A DNA stretch of 64,000 bases from Streptomyces sp. NRRL S-37 (GTDB taxonomy: Bacteria > Actinomycetota > Actinomycetes > Streptomycetales > Streptomycetaceae). The notes under the pieces were generated by a model. That model was not told the DNA's origin, ran no database searches, and was given only the letters and a program-made list of their open reading frames with translations. The DNA lies in assembly GCF_000721605.1 (NCBI RefSeq), contig NZ_JOIZ01000027.1:54096-118095 (forward strand), in the 5' to 3' direction. The translations under genes and the position numbers were made by a program. Below are positions 7,252-16,188 of the stretch, piece by piece; position 1 is the stretch's first letter; every line of letters starts with the position of its first letter.

Positions 7252-9109
7252 CGCCCGACCCCGGTGCCGGCCCTCGGCTGCCGGGGGCGGCGTCCGGCTT
7301 TGGGCCTGACGCCCGGCCGCTGGGCCAGGCCCTCGGCTCCGGGCCTGACGCTCGGCCTCCGGGCCTGACGCTCGGTCTCCGGGCCTGACGCTCGGTCTCC
7401 GGGCCTGACGCTCGGTCTCCGGGCCTGACGCTCGGTCTCCGGGCCACGATCGGGCCGGCCGTCGAGCCGCCGTGACCGCCCTGCTGGACCACGCCCGCGG
7501 CCGCCAGGTCCCCGCGGTACGCGGTGAACCAGCCGTTGGGCTTCTTCTGCCCGTCGACCTCGGCCGACCCGGTCTTCGCGCCCTTCTGCCCGCTCACCCC
7601 GGCCATCGCCTCCGCGGCGGTGCCGTAGGAGGCGGTGTACGACATCAGCTCCCGGAGCTGCGCCAGCGTGCCGGCCGACAGGGTGCGCGAGGCCGTCGCG
7701 AGCTTCCGCCCGTCGACCTGAGGGGAGACCAGGTACGGCTGGCGGAAGACGCCCGACTGGACCGTCGCCGACACCGACGCCATGTTCAGCGGGTTCATCC
7801 GCACCCCGCCCTGGCCGATCAGGGAGGCCCCCATCGGGGCCTTCGACTGCACCGGCACCGAGCCGTCGAAGGTCGGCACGCCGACCTGCCAGTTGTTCAT
7901 CGACAGCCCGAAGACCTGCTGGGCCTGCTTGGTCAGGTCGTCGTCCGCCAGCTCGGGCGCCTGGCTGATGAAGGCCGTATTGCAGGAACGGGCGAAACTC
8001 GCCTTGAACGTGCCGTCCTTGATCTCGAACTTGTCGTCGTTCTGGAACTTCCAGCCGCCGTAGGTGAAGTACTTCGGGCACGGGTGCTGCTCGTCCACCG
8101 AGGCGAGGCCCTTCTCGATCAGCAGCGAGGCGGTGATCACCTTCATCGTGGAGCCCGGGGCCAGCGAACCGGAGAACGCGGTGTTGAAACCGTGCGAGGA
8201 GTTCGCCACCGCCAGGATCTCGCCGGTCGACGGGCGCAGCACCACCACCGACGCCCGCTCCTTCTTCGCCACCTGTGCCTCGGCGGCGGCCTGCAGGGAC
8301 GGGCTCAGCGTGGTCTTCACCGTGCCGGGCGTGCCCTCGCTCAGTTCCAGGAGCGTCTTGTCGGACAGCTCCGCCTTCTTCGACGCCTTGCCGCGCACGA
8401 TCCGCAGCTCGACGCCGGCCTCGCCGCCCGCCTTCTCGCCGTACTTCTCGCGCAGCCCGTCCAGCACCGGCCCCAGGGACGGGTACGCGGCGGTGGTCAG
8501 CTCGTCGCCGTCCCGGTCCAGCGCCTTGACGGGCGGGGTGCCCGCCTCGCCGGTGACAAGGGTGTCGCCCTCCTTCAGCTCGGGATGCACCACGGCCGGC
8601 TGCCAGGCCACCCGCGGCTCACCGTCCCCGGCCCGGCGTACGACGGTCAGCGCGCTGTCGTACGCCAGCGGCTTGCTGACGTCCTCGGCTGAGACCGTGC
8701 CCTTGACGGCGAAGGGGACCTTGCCGCCGGCGCGGGTGCCGGGGGTGAGGGTGAGGTCCTTGATCCGGGCGTCCTCGGCGTAGGCGGTGAGCAGGGCGGC
8801 CGCGGCCTCGGGATCGTCGGTGGTGGCGGCGGCTTCCTTCACCTTCCCGGACTGCCAGGCGGTGAGGAAGCGTTCGGCCGTGCCGGTGACCTCGGCGGCG
8901 GACAGCGGCCCGGTCCTGACGTCCTTCGCCTGCGCGGAGGACGACGTCCGCGTGCCGTCCTCGGCCGCGGCACCGCCGCCGAACAGCGCGTAGGCGCCGA
9001 ACCCGGCGCCCCCGACGACCACGGCGATCACCCCGCCGAGCACGACGGGCCGTCTCCTGCGCCCCCCGGCGGCGTTCCTTCTGTTCCCCACTGCTTCCCG
9101 TTCCTCCAC
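6932..9109 (-). CDS. Penicillin-binding transpeptidase (MecA-N type) with aberrant C-terminal extension
   Basis: 725 residues as an open frame, of which only about 555 (to 7444) are PBP-like. Order: short cytoplasmic N-terminus, membrane anchor (VVLGGVIAVVVGGAGFGAYALF), NTF2-like MecA-N domain, dimerisation domain, transpeptidase domain. Active-site motifs are STMK with Ser320, SCN (FARSCNTAF) and KTG with Lys512. The second PBP in this window ends GPIVAAVLRAAG; here the sequence reads GPIVA and then runs into the 20-bp repeat, loses the stop and continues about 170 residues, antisense through all of ssgE. GTG start at 9109; a GTG at 9091 is possible. Role: peptidoglycan cross-linking at the outer membrane face. 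Confidence 0.85.
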   Translation of the reverse strand: MEEREAVGNRRNAAGGRRRRPVVLGGVIAVVVGGAGFGAYALFGGGAAAEDGTRTSSSAQAKDVRTGPLSAAEVTGTAERFLTAWQSGKVKEAAATTDDPEAAAALLTAYAEDARIKDLTLTPGTRAGGKVPFAVKGTVSAEDVSKPLAYDSALTVVRRAGDGEPRVAWQPAVVHPELKEGDTLVTGEAGTPPVKALDRDGDELTTAAYPSLGPVLDGLREKYGEKAGGEAGVELRIVRGKASKKAELSDKTLLELSEGTPGTVKTTLSPSLQAAAEAQVAKKERASVVVLRPSTGEILAVANSSHGFNTAFSGSLAPGSTMKVITASLLIEKGLASVDEQHPCPKYFTYGGWKFQNDDKFEIKDGTFKASFARSCNTAFISQAPELADDDLTKQAQQVFGLSMNNWQVGVPTFDGSVPVQSKAPMGASLIGQGGVRMNPLNMASVSATVQSGVFRQPYLVSPQVDGRKLATASRTLSAGTLAQLRELMSYTASYGTAAEAMAGVSGQKGAKTGSAEVDGQKKPNGWFTAYRGDLAAAGVVQQGGHGGSTAGPIVARRPSVRPGDRASGPETERQARRPSVRPGGRASGPEPRAWPSGRASGPKPDAAPGSRGPAPGSGVSAGRVRRRPRRSAAGTGSGSWSRTAPPTRPARCGTRPRPGPGRTATPVSRPGPRGRAAPAPAVPVRRSIRGARRPEAPCGHSGGPARSRSAVPRVPLHGPHPGRR
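7341..7445. repeat. 20-bp tandem repeat at the 3' end of the PBP gene
   Basis: Five consecutive copies of GGGCCTGACGCTCGGTCTCC (the first has C for T at position 16) followed by a partial GGGCC. Degenerate relatives extend left to about 7260. The period is not a multiple of 3, so three units are needed to return to frame; on the minus strand they encode a 20-residue Arg/Pro/Ser-rich period. The array begins exactly where the conserved PBP sequence stops. Confidence 0.92.
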
Positions 9110-9197
9110 TGTCCGCCGGGCTCCCCGTGGCCCTCGTGGCGCTCACGTGTGCCGACGACGGCCACCACACTAGAGTCCCGCCGCGTGCCCGGCGCGG

Positions 9198-10844
9198 TCA
9201 GCCGGCGGCTCGTAGCACGGCTGCGACAATCGGCCCGGCCGCGTCGCCGCCGTGGCCGCCCTTCTGGACCATGGCCGCCGCCGCGACGTCGTCGCGGAAG
9301 CCGGTGAACCAGCTGTCGGAGGTGGTGTTGCCGTCGACCTCGGCGGAACCGGTCTTCGCGCCGATGTCGCCGCGGAGCCCGGCCATGGCCTCCTGGGCGG
9401 TGCCCTGGGTGGCGGTGAGCCGCATCATCTGCCTGAGCTGGGAGGCGGTGCCCGCCGGGAGTCCCTTGGCCTGCGCGAACTGCCGGCCGTCGAGGTCGGA
9501 GGGGACCAGGTACGGCTGGCGGAAGGCGCCGGTGATGGCGGTGGCCGTCACGGAGGCCATGTTCAGCGGGTTCATCTGCACCTGGCCCTGGCCGATGGCG
9601 TTCGCCGCCTGGTCCGGGCCGCTGACGGTGGGAACACGGCCGTCGAAGGAGGCGATGCCCGTCTTCCAGTCGTCGCGGCCGAGCCCGAACCGTTCCTGGG
9701 CCTCCTGGGTGAGCGAGGCTTCGGTGAGCGGCTTCTCGTCGACGAGCTTGATGAAGGCCGTGTTGCAGGAGCGCAGGAAGCTGTTGGCGAGGCTGGCGCC
9801 CTCGTTCGGCTCCATGCCGGTGAGGTTCTTGAAGGTCTGCCCCTGCCACATGGCGCTGGGCGGACAGGGCGCCGGGCCGTTCATGGAGGTCACGCCGTTG
9901 TCGATGAGCATGGCGGCGGTGATGATCTTCATGGTGGAGCCGGGGGCGACCTGCCCCTGGAAGGCCGCGTTGAACCCGTCGTCGCGGTGGTTGGCCACCG
10001 CCAGCACCTCACCGGTGCTCGGCTTCACCGCCACCACCGACGACTCGGCGTACTGCCGCACCGCCTTCTCGGCCGCGGCCTGCGCCGTGGCGCTGAGGGT
10101 GGTGCGCAGCTTGCCCGGCTCGCCCTCGGCGAGGGTCAGCAGCGGGGTGTCGGCGGCGGCCTCGCCCGTGGTGCCCGCGGAGTGTCTGATCACCAGCTCG
10201 ACGCCGGGGGTGCCGCCCGCCTTCTCGCCGTACTTCTGGCGCAGGGTGTCCAGGACCGGCCCGAGCGAGGGGTACTTCTCCTTCGTCAGCACCGTGCCGT
10301 TGCGGTCCACCGCCTCGATGGGCGGCTGCGCGGACTCCTCGGTGACGAGGGTGTCGCCCTCCTTCAGATCCGGGTGGACGACGGACGGCTGCCAGTCGAC
10401 CAGCGCCCGCCCGGTGGTCTTCCCGCGTACGACGGTCAGCTCGCTCCTGTAGCTCAGCGCCTCGGACTTCCCGTCGAAGGTGACGGTCGCCTTCACCGTG
10501 AACGGCACGGTGGTGCCGGTGGCCTTGCCGGGCGTGATGCCGACCTCGCCTATGTGTGCGTCGTCGCCGTACGCCGTCAGCAGCGCGCCGGCCTCCTGCG
10601 CGTTGTTCGTGTACGACGCCGCCTGCGACACCTCCCCTTTCTCCCAGGCCGCGAAGAAATTCTTGGTGGTCTCCTCGACCTCCCCCGCGTCCGGCGGCCC
10701 GGTCTCCTTCGTCCCCGCGGCGCTCGCACCACCGCCCCCGCCACCGCTCACGGCCGACACGATGTTGTAGGCGCCGTACCCGGCCCCGCCCAGCATCACC
10801 GCGAACACACCGCCGATGACGGCGGCCTTGACCCCCTTGCTCAT
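9198..10844 (-). CDS. Penicillin-binding transpeptidase (MecA-N type), intact paralogue
   Basis: 548 residues: N-terminal membrane anchor (AAVIGGVFAVMLGGAGYGAYNIV), a Gly/Ala-rich linker, NTF2-like MecA-N domain, dimerisation domain and transpeptidase domain with STMK, SCN (FLRSCNTAF) and KTG motifs. It ends GGHGGDAAGPIVAAVLRAAG. It lies directly upstream of the other PBP on the same strand and is clearly its paralogue by tandem duplication. ATG at 10844 with GGAGGGGG 7 bases upstream; a longer frame from 10892 has no support. Both would cross-link peptidoglycan; whether they divide labour between growth and sporulation cannot be told here. Confidence 0.92.
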   Translation of the reverse strand: MSKGVKAAVIGGVFAVMLGGAGYGAYNIVSAVSGGGGGGASAAGTKETGPPDAGEVEETTKNFFAAWEKGEVSQAASYTNNAQEAGALLTAYGDDAHIGEVGITPGKATGTTVPFTVKATVTFDGKSEALSYRSELTVVRGKTTGRALVDWQPSVVHPDLKEGDTLVTEESAQPPIEAVDRNGTVLTKEKYPSLGPVLDTLRQKYGEKAGGTPGVELVIRHSAGTTGEAAADTPLLTLAEGEPGKLRTTLSATAQAAAEKAVRQYAESSVVAVKPSTGEVLAVANHRDDGFNAAFQGQVAPGSTMKIITAAMLIDNGVTSMNGPAPCPPSAMWQGQTFKNLTGMEPNEGASLANSFLRSCNTAFIKLVDEKPLTEASLTQEAQERFGLGRDDWKTGIASFDGRVPTVSGPDQAANAIGQGQVQMNPLNMASVTATAITGAFRQPYLVPSDLDGRQFAQAKGLPAGTASQLRQMMRLTATQGTAQEAMAGLRGDIGAKTGSAEVDGNTTSDSWFTGFRDDVAAAAMVQKGGHGGDAAGPIVAAVLRAAG

Positions 10845-10992
10845 CGGACATCCCCCTCCGCCGGACTCCCCACGCCTTATGAACGTGTTCAAAAAGTCCG
10901 CTGAGTGAGCACTCTATGCGCAGGGGGTGACAACCGGGACGGCTGTTTCCGTTTGTTGTCCGAACGGAGACCCGCCCGGACACCGGAACGGC

Positions 10993-12753
10993 TCAAACCC
11001 ACGTATCCAGCCACATCCGCGCCCGCCAGTCCTCTATCGGGATCGGGATGCCGGTGTAGATGGGCCAGAAATAGATGAAGTTCCAGGCGATCAGGAGGGT
11101 CAGTACGCCCGCCGCCGTCGCGCCCGCGACGCGGCGGGTGTCGGTGGAGCGGGGCGGGCCGACGAGGGCGCCCAGGAGCATCGCCACGGCCAGGCAGAGG
11201 AAGGGGAGGAAGACGACGGCGTAGAAGAAGAAGATCGTGCGCTCCTGGTAGAGGAACCAGGGGGCGTAGCCGGCCGCGATGCCGCAGGCGATCGCGCCGG
11301 CCCGCCAGTCGCGGCGCAGCAGCCAGCGCCACAGGACGTAGAGGATCGCGAAGCAGGCCGTCCACCACAGCATCGGGGTGCCGAGGGCCAGCACCTCCTG
11401 GGCGCACTTCTCGCCCGCGTCGGCCGGGCAGCCGTCCATGCCGGGGGCCGGGGACTCGTAGAAGTAGGAGACCGGGCGGCCGGTGACGATCCAGCTCCAC
11501 GGGTTGGACTCGTAGGTGTGCGGCGAGGACAGGCCCACGTGGAAGTCGTAGACCTGGTTCTCGTAGTGCCACAGGCTGCGCCACCAGTCGGGCAGCAGCC
11601 ACGACCAGTCGCTGTCCTTGCCGTCCTTCGCCGCCCAGTCGCGGTAGTAGCCGCCGGTGCCGTCGGCCGGGGAGAGGATCCAGCCGATCCAGGAGGCGAA
11701 GTAGGTGACCACCGCCACCGGCACGGTCGACAGGAACGCCCAGCCCAGGTCGCGCCGCAGGACCGCGACGCGGGGCCGGTGCGCGCCGGCGACCCGGCGC
11801 GCGCCGACGTCCCACAGCACCGCCATCACACAGAACGCGGCCGTGATGTAGAGGCCGTTCCACTTCGTGCCGATCGCCAGGCCCAGCATCAGACCCGCCG
11901 CCAGGCGCCACGGACGGAAGCCGATCCGGGTGTGCTCGGCGACGTACGCGTCCGGGCGGACCCGGCCGTCGGCGTCCACGGGCAGCGCGGCGGCGAGTTT
12001 TTCGCGCGCCCGGTCCCGGTCGACCAGCAGGCAGCCGAACGCCGCCAGCACGAAGAACATCAGCACGCCGTCGAGCAGCGAGGTCCGGCTCATCACGAAG
12101 TGCAGCCCGTCCACCGCCATCAGCGCGCCCGCGAGACAGCCGAGGAACGTGGAGCGGAACAGGCGCCGGCCGATCCGGCACAGCATCAGCACGGAAAGCG
12201 TGCCGAGCAGGGCCGTCATGAACCGCCAGCCGAACGGGTCGAAGCCGAAGATCAGCTCGCCCAGCCCGATCACGTACTTGCCGACCGGCGGATGCACGAC
12301 GTACGCCGCGTCCGTCGGGATGGGGACGGCACCGCCCGAGAGGATCAGGTCGTTGGCGTTCTTGTCCCAGTTGACCTCGAACCCGCGGTGGACCAGCGCC
12401 CACGCGTCCTTGGCGTAGTACGTCTCGTCGAATATCACCGCCTTCGGGCTGCCCAGGTTCCAGAACCGGAGCACCCCCGCCAGCAGCGTGACCAGCAGCG
12501 GGCCGCCCCACCCCGACCAGCGGGCGATGCGCCCGGCGAGCAGCGGCGGCACCCCCAGCGTGTCCCACAGCCGCTTCGACGGCTCCGTGTACGGCGGCAC
12601 CAGGCGGTCGTACACGTCGTCCCTGCGGACATCGCCTCCGGCCGGACCCGGCGCCCGGTAGCCGAAACGGCGCAGCCGCTGCTGCCACGACGGCCGCTCT
12701 TCGTGCGGTGGCCGATCCTGCCGGGTGTCCATGGAGGACGCGGTACTGGTCAC
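10993..12753 (-). CDS. pmt: Protein O-mannosyltransferase (dolichyl-/polyprenyl-phosphate-mannose dependent)
   Basis: 586 residues, multi-spanning GT39 membrane protein. The catalytic Asp-Glu of the first extracytoplasmic loop is at residues 109-110 in AVIFDETYYAKDAW. Other family blocks are VHPPVGKYVIGLGE, VMSRTSLLDGVLMFF and, near the end, PWFLYQERTIFFFY. It transfers mannose from a polyprenyl phosphate carrier to Sec-exported proteins, coupled to secretion. GTG start chosen because a TACGAT box lies 6 bases upstream and there is no ribosome-binding site, which suggests a leaderless mRNA. Divergent from rsmI. Confidence 0.92.
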   Translation of the reverse strand: MTSTASSMDTRQDRPPHEERPSWQQRLRRFGYRAPGPAGGDVRRDDVYDRLVPPYTEPSKRLWDTLGVPPLLAGRIARWSGWGGPLLVTLLAGVLRFWNLGSPKAVIFDETYYAKDAWALVHRGFEVNWDKNANDLILSGGAVPIPTDAAYVVHPPVGKYVIGLGELIFGFDPFGWRFMTALLGTLSVLMLCRIGRRLFRSTFLGCLAGALMAVDGLHFVMSRTSLLDGVLMFFVLAAFGCLLVDRDRAREKLAAALPVDADGRVRPDAYVAEHTRIGFRPWRLAAGLMLGLAIGTKWNGLYITAAFCVMAVLWDVGARRVAGAHRPRVAVLRRDLGWAFLSTVPVAVVTYFASWIGWILSPADGTGGYYRDWAAKDGKDSDWSWLLPDWWRSLWHYENQVYDFHVGLSSPHTYESNPWSWIVTGRPVSYFYESPAPGMDGCPADAGEKCAQEVLALGTPMLWWTACFAILYVLWRWLLRRDWRAGAIACGIAAGYAPWFLYQERTIFFFYAVVFLPFLCLAVAMLLGALVGPPRSTDTRRVAGATAAGVLTLLIAWNFIYFWPIYTGIPIPIEDWRARMWLDTWV

Positions 12754-12759
12754 CGCGCC

Positions 12760-12765
12760 ATCGTA
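12760..12765 (-). promoter_or_regulatory. -10 box for a leaderless pmt transcript
   Basis: TACGAT on the minus strand ends 6 bases before the pmt GTG, so transcription would begin at or next to the start codon. No good -35 element is visible. Confidence 0.4.
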
Positions 12766-12838
12766 GGGAACGGGACTGTGTGAGTCCCGCGCATGACCGG
12801 TATGCCCCGGCTCTGTTCCGTACTGGGAGGATGGGGGC

Positions 12839-13687
12839 GTGACCGGAATCCTCGTACTCGCAGGCACCCCCATCGGCGACATCTCCGACGCCCCGCCCCG
12901 GCTCGCGGAGGAACTCGCGGGCGCCGACGTCGTCGCCGCCGAGGACACGCGGCGGCTGCGGCGCCTCACCCAGGCGCTCGGCGTCACCCCCAAGGGGCGG
13001 ATCGTGTCGTACTTCGAGGGCAACGAGTCCGCCCGCACGCCCGAGCTGGTCGAGGAGCTGACGGGCGGCGCGCGCGTGCTGCTGGTGACGGACGCCGGGA
13101 TGCCGTCCGTGTCCGACCCCGGCTACCGGCTGGTCGCCGCGGCCGTCGAGCGGGACGTCAAGGTCACCGCCGTGCCCGGCCCGTCCGCCGTGCTCACCGC
13201 GCTCGCCCTGTCCGGGCTGCCCGTGGACCGGTTCTGCTTCGAGGGGTTCCTGCCGCGGAAGGCCGGCGAACGGCTGGGGCGGCTGCGCGAGGTCGCCGAG
13301 GAGCGGCGCACCCTCGTCTACTTCGAGGCCCCGCACCGCCTCGACGACACCCTCGCCGCGATGGCCGAGGTGTTCGGCGGGGAACGGCGGGCCGCCGTCT
13401 GCCGGGAGCTGACCAAGACGTACGAGGAGGTCAAGCGGGGCCCGCTGGCGGAGCTGGCCGCGTGGGCGGCGGAGGGCGTGCGCGGGGAGATCACGGTGGT
13501 GGTCGAAGGGGCGCCGGAGAAGGGGGCCGAGGAGGTCGACGCGGCCGAGCTGGTGCGCCGGGTGCGGGTGCGGGAGGAGGCGGGGGAGCGCCGCAAGGAG
13601 GCGATCGCGGCGGTGGCCGTGGAGGCGGGGCTTCCCAAACGGCAGGTGTTCGACGCGGTGGTGGCCGCGAAGAACGCGGGGGCGTGA
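12839..13687 (+). CDS. rsmI: 16S rRNA (cytidine1402-2'-O)-methyltransferase RsmI
   Basis: 282 residues. SAM-dependent tetrapyrrole-methylase fold with the RsmI blocks LAGTPIGDISD, AAEDTRRLRRL, VLLVTDAGMPSVSDPG, AVPGPSAVLTAL and YFEAPHRL. It 2'-O-methylates C1402 in the decoding centre of the 30S subunit. The C-terminal ERRKEAIAAVAVEAGLPKRQVFDAV helix-turn-helix-like tail is usual in the family. GTG start with GGGAGG 8 bases upstream. Confidence 0.95.
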   Translation: MTGILVLAGTPIGDISDAPPRLAEELAGADVVAAEDTRRLRRLTQALGVTPKGRIVSYFEGNESARTPELVEELTGGARVLLVTDAGMPSVSDPGYRLVAAAVERDVKVTAVPGPSAVLTALALSGLPVDRFCFEGFLPRKAGERLGRLREVAEERRTLVYFEAPHRLDDTLAAMAEVFGGERRAAVCRELTKTYEEVKRGPLAELAAWAAEGVRGEITVVVEGAPEKGAEEVDAAELVRRVRVREEAGERRKEAIAAVAVEAGLPKRQVFDAVVAAKNAGA

Positions 13688-13891
13688 ACGGCTCCGGGGG
13701 CGCGGAACGGCTCCGGAGCGCACAACGGTCTCCGAGCAGGACGCTTCTCCGGTGAGCGGGCGCCCCACGGACGGGTAAAGCGACCCGGCGGAAGGCAAAG
13801 CCCCGGCACCGTCCGCGCGGCGGTCGGGCAAGGGGGCATCAAATCGCCGCCAATACTCGGCCGCCCCTCCTGCGCTCCGGTCCGCGGAGGA

Positions 13892-13938
13892 GTCCACTGG
13901 AGGAGAAGGATCGGATGCGATCCGTTCTGCCAGTGGAC
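13892..13938 (+). promoter_or_regulatory. Two-tier hairpin in the leader of the zinc-ribbon gene
   Basis: Outer arms GTCCACTGG and CCAGTGGAC (9 bp, perfect) enclose inner arms GGATCG and CGATCC around a GATG loop. The structure ends only 3 bases before the CAGGAG ribosome-binding site of the gene at 13953. It could be an attenuator or translational switch, or simply an operator. It is not placed as a terminator for rsmI, whose stop is 200 bp away. Confidence 0.5.
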
Positions 13939-13952
13939 CGACAGGAGCCGGC

Positions 13953-14360
13953 ATGACCGAGATCTCGGGGCACAGCGTGCTGCGGGCGGGCGCCACCGCC
14001 GTGGTCAACGAGTCGTATTCCTTCGCCTGCATGCGATGCGGATACGGCTGGGAACAGTCGTACGAAATAGAGCACCACACCGCCGCCGACGGCCACGACT
14101 TCGTGATGTACGTGGCGGACGGCCTGATCGTCCCCTCCCCGCTGAACCGGCCGACGTGCCAGAACTGCGACGGCCATGTCGTACGGATCATGCGGCCGGG
14201 CCGGGTCGCCTCCGCGCGGGACGCCGCCCACCGGGAGCGCCGGGTGCCGCCCGCCGGGCCCGTCGAGGCGGTATGGGTGCCCGAGGGAACCGACCCGAAG
14301 ACGGAGCACCGCCACTGGCATCTGTCCGGCCTCCTCCGCCCCTTCCGCCGGGCGACCTGA
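13953..14360 (+). CDS. Small zinc-ribbon-like protein of unknown function
   Basis: 135 residues, soluble. Two Cys pairs, CMRC (about residues 26-29) and CQNC (about 69-72), lie 40 residues apart and would form a treble-clef or rubredoxin-type zinc site. Between them is an acidic, aromatic segment (EQSYEIEHHTAADGHDFVMY). I do not recognise a named family. ATG with CAGGAG 6 bases upstream, directly after the hairpin at 13892-13938. It sits alone between rsmI and tatD on the same strand. Confidence 0.75.
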   Translation: MTEISGHSVLRAGATAVVNESYSFACMRCGYGWEQSYEIEHHTAADGHDFVMYVADGLIVPSPLNRPTCQNCDGHVVRIMRPGRVASARDAAHRERRVPPAGPVEAVWVPEGTDPKTEHRHWHLSGLLRPFRRAT

Positions 14361-14383
14361 CGCCCGCGCCGCTTCCGTAGGAT
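14356..14383 (+). promoter_or_regulatory. Promoter of tatD, leaderless type
   Basis: -35 CCTGAC (14356-14361), 16-bp spacer, -10 TAGGAT (14378-14383). The -10 box ends 7 bases before the tatD ATG, which places the transcript start at the start codon. Confidence 0.5.
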
Positions 14384-14390
14384 CGGGGGC

Positions 14391-15281
14391 ATGCCTGCGA
14401 ACGCCCTCGACAAGAACGCCGCCCCGCCGCTCCCGGAGCCCCTGCGGGTGCCGGTCGCGGACTCGCACACCCACCTCGACATGCAGTCCGGCACCGTGGA
14501 GGAGGGACTCGCCAAGGCCGCGTCGGTGGGGGTGACGACCGTGGTGCAGGTCGGCTGCGACCTCGAGGGGTCCCGGTGGGCGGCCGAGACGGCGGCGGCG
14601 TACGACGCCGTCCACGCGACGGTCGCACTGCACCCCAACGAGGCCCCACGCATCGTCCACGGAGACCCCGACGGCTGGTCCCGGCAGGGGGCCAGGCAGC
14701 CCGGCGGGGACGCGGCGCTGGACGAGGCGCTCGCCGAGATCGACCGGCTGGCCGCGCTGCCCCAGGTCAAGGGCGTCGGCGAGACCGGCCTCGACTACTT
14801 CCGCACCGGCCCCGAGGGCAAGGAGGCGCAGGAGCGGTCCTTCCGCGCCCACATCGAGATCGCCAAGCGCCACGGCAAGACCCTCGTCATCCACGACCGC
14901 GACGCCCACGCCGACGTCCTGCGCGTACTGAAGGAGGAGGGCGCCCCCGAGCGCACCGTCTTCCACTGCTACTCCGGGGACGCCGAGATGGCGGAGATCT
15001 GCGCGGGCGCCGGGTACTACATGTCGTTCGCCGGCAACGTCACCTTCAAGAACGCGCAGAACCTGCGGGACGCGCTCGCCGTGGCCCCGCTGGAACTGGT
15101 CCTGGTGGAGACCGACGCTCCGTTCCTGACCCCGGCGCCCTACCGGGGCCGCCCCAACGCCCCCTACCTGGTGCCGGTGACCGTACGCGCGATGGCGGCC
15201 GTCCGGGGCGTCGACGAGGACACCCTCGCCACCGCCCTCGGGGCGAACACCGCCCGCGCCTTCGGTTGTCCACAGGCGTGA
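14391..15281 (+). CDS. tatD: TatD-family metal-dependent DNase/hydrolase
   Basis: 296 residues, amidohydrolase TIM barrel. Metal-binding motifs are DSHTHLD (residues 24-30), [22 protein letters not shown] and ETDAPFLTP. Family members are 3'-5' exonucleases active in DNA repair; the old link to Tat export is not supported by biochemistry. In most actinobacteria it precedes rpf, ksgA and ispE; here ksgA follows after 34 bp with no rpf gene. Confidence 0.92.
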   Translation: MPANALDKNAAPPLPEPLRVPVADSHTHLDMQSGTVEEGLAKAASVGVTTVVQVGCDLEGSRWAAETAAAYDAVHATVALHPNEAPRIVHGDPDGWSRQGARQPGGDAALDEALAEIDRLAALPQVKGVGETGLDYFRTGPEGKEAQERSFRAHIEIAKRHGKTLVIHDRDAHADVLRVLKEEGAPERTVFHCYSGDAEMAEICAGAGYYMSFAGNVTFKNAQNLRDALAVAPLELVLVETDAPFLTPAPYRGRPNAPYLVPVTVRAMAAVRGVDEDTLATALGANTARAFGCPQA

Positions 15282-15303
15282 CCTGCCCGGTCGCCGCGCC
15301 CCG

Positions 15304-15309
15304 TACCCT
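15304..15309 (+). promoter_or_regulatory. -10 box for a leaderless ksgA transcript
   Basis: TACCCT ends 6 bases before the ksgA GTG and no ribosome-binding site is present. A GTGACC at 15278-15283 could be the -35 but the 20-bp spacing is long. Confidence 0.4.
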
Positions 15310-15315
15310 TGTCCC

Positions 15316-16188
15316 GTGACCAGCCCCACCCCCGACGCCCTCCTGGGCCCCGCCGACGTCCGTGAACTGGCGGCCGCCCTCGGCGTACGGCCCACCAAGC
15401 AGCGCGGCCAGAACTTCGTCATCGACGCCAACACGGTCCGCCGTATCGTGCGCACCGCCGGGGTCCGCCCCGACGACGTGGTCGTCGAGGTCGGTCCGGG
15501 GCTCGGCTCGCTCACGCTGGCGCTCCTCGAGGCCGCCGACCGGGTCACCGCCGTCGAGATCGACGACGTCCTGGCCGCCGCGCTGCCCGCCACCGTCGCC
15601 GCCCGCACGCCCGGGCGGGCCGAGCGGTTCGCGCTGGTCCACTCCGACGCGATGCACGTCACCGAACTGCCCGGGCCCGCCCCGACCGCGCTGGTCGCGA
15701 ACCTGCCGTACAACGTGGCCGTCCCGGTGCTGCTGCACATGCTGGAGACCTTCCCGAGCATCGAGCGCACCCTCGTCATGGTCCAGTCGGAGGTCGCCGA
15801 CCGGCTCGCCGCCGCCCCCGGCTCGAAGGTGTACGGCGTGCCCTCGGTCAAGGCCAACTGGTACGCGGAGGTCAAGCGGGCCGGCGCCATCGGGCGGAAC
15901 GTCTTCTGGCCCGCGCCCAACGTCGACAGCGGGCTGGTCTCGCTGGTCCGCCGCGCGGAGCCGCTGAAGACCACGGCCTCCCGGCGCGAGGTGTTCGCCG
16001 TCGTCGACGCCGCCTTCGCCCAGCGCCGCAAGACGCTGCGGGCCGCGCTCGCCGGGTGGGCGGGTTCGGCGGCCGCGGCGGAGGCCGCCCTGGTCGCGGC
16101 GGGCGTGTCGCCGCAGGCGCGGGGTGAGTCCCTCACGGTGGAGGAGTTCGCGCGCATCGCCGAGAACAAGGAGCAGGGCCAGCAGTGA
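15316..16188 (+). CDS. rsmA: 16S rRNA (adenine1518-N6/adenine1519-N6)-dimethyltransferase
   Basis: 290 residues. KsgA/Dim1 motifs: [15 protein letters not shown] near the N-terminus, SAM-binding [27 protein letters not shown], and the adenine-binding [11 protein letters not shown]. It dimethylates two adjacent adenines in helix 45 of 16S rRNA during 30S maturation. GTG start; the stop overlaps the ispE start by 4 bp (GTGA), so the two are co-translated. Confidence 0.95.
   Translation: MTSPTPDALLGPADVRELAAALGVRPTKQRGQNFVIDANTVRRIVRTAGVRPDDVVVEVGPGLGSLTLALLEAADRVTAVEIDDVLAAALPATVAARTPGRAERFALVHSDAMHVTELPGPAPTALVANLPYNVAVPVLLHMLETFPSIERTLVMVQSEVADRLAAAPGSKVYGVPSVKANWYAEVKRAGAIGRNVFWPAPNVDSGLVSLVRRAEPLKTTASRREVFAVVDAAFAQRRKTLRAALAGWAGSAAAAEAALVAAGVSPQARGESLTVEEFARIAENKEQGQQ

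Noticed and set aside
10889..14770. Very long open frame (1293 codons) on the minus strand
   Set aside because: It runs out of frame through pmt, and antisense to rsmI and the genes after it. Such frames arise in high-GC DNA because stop codons are rare; no domain is recognisable.
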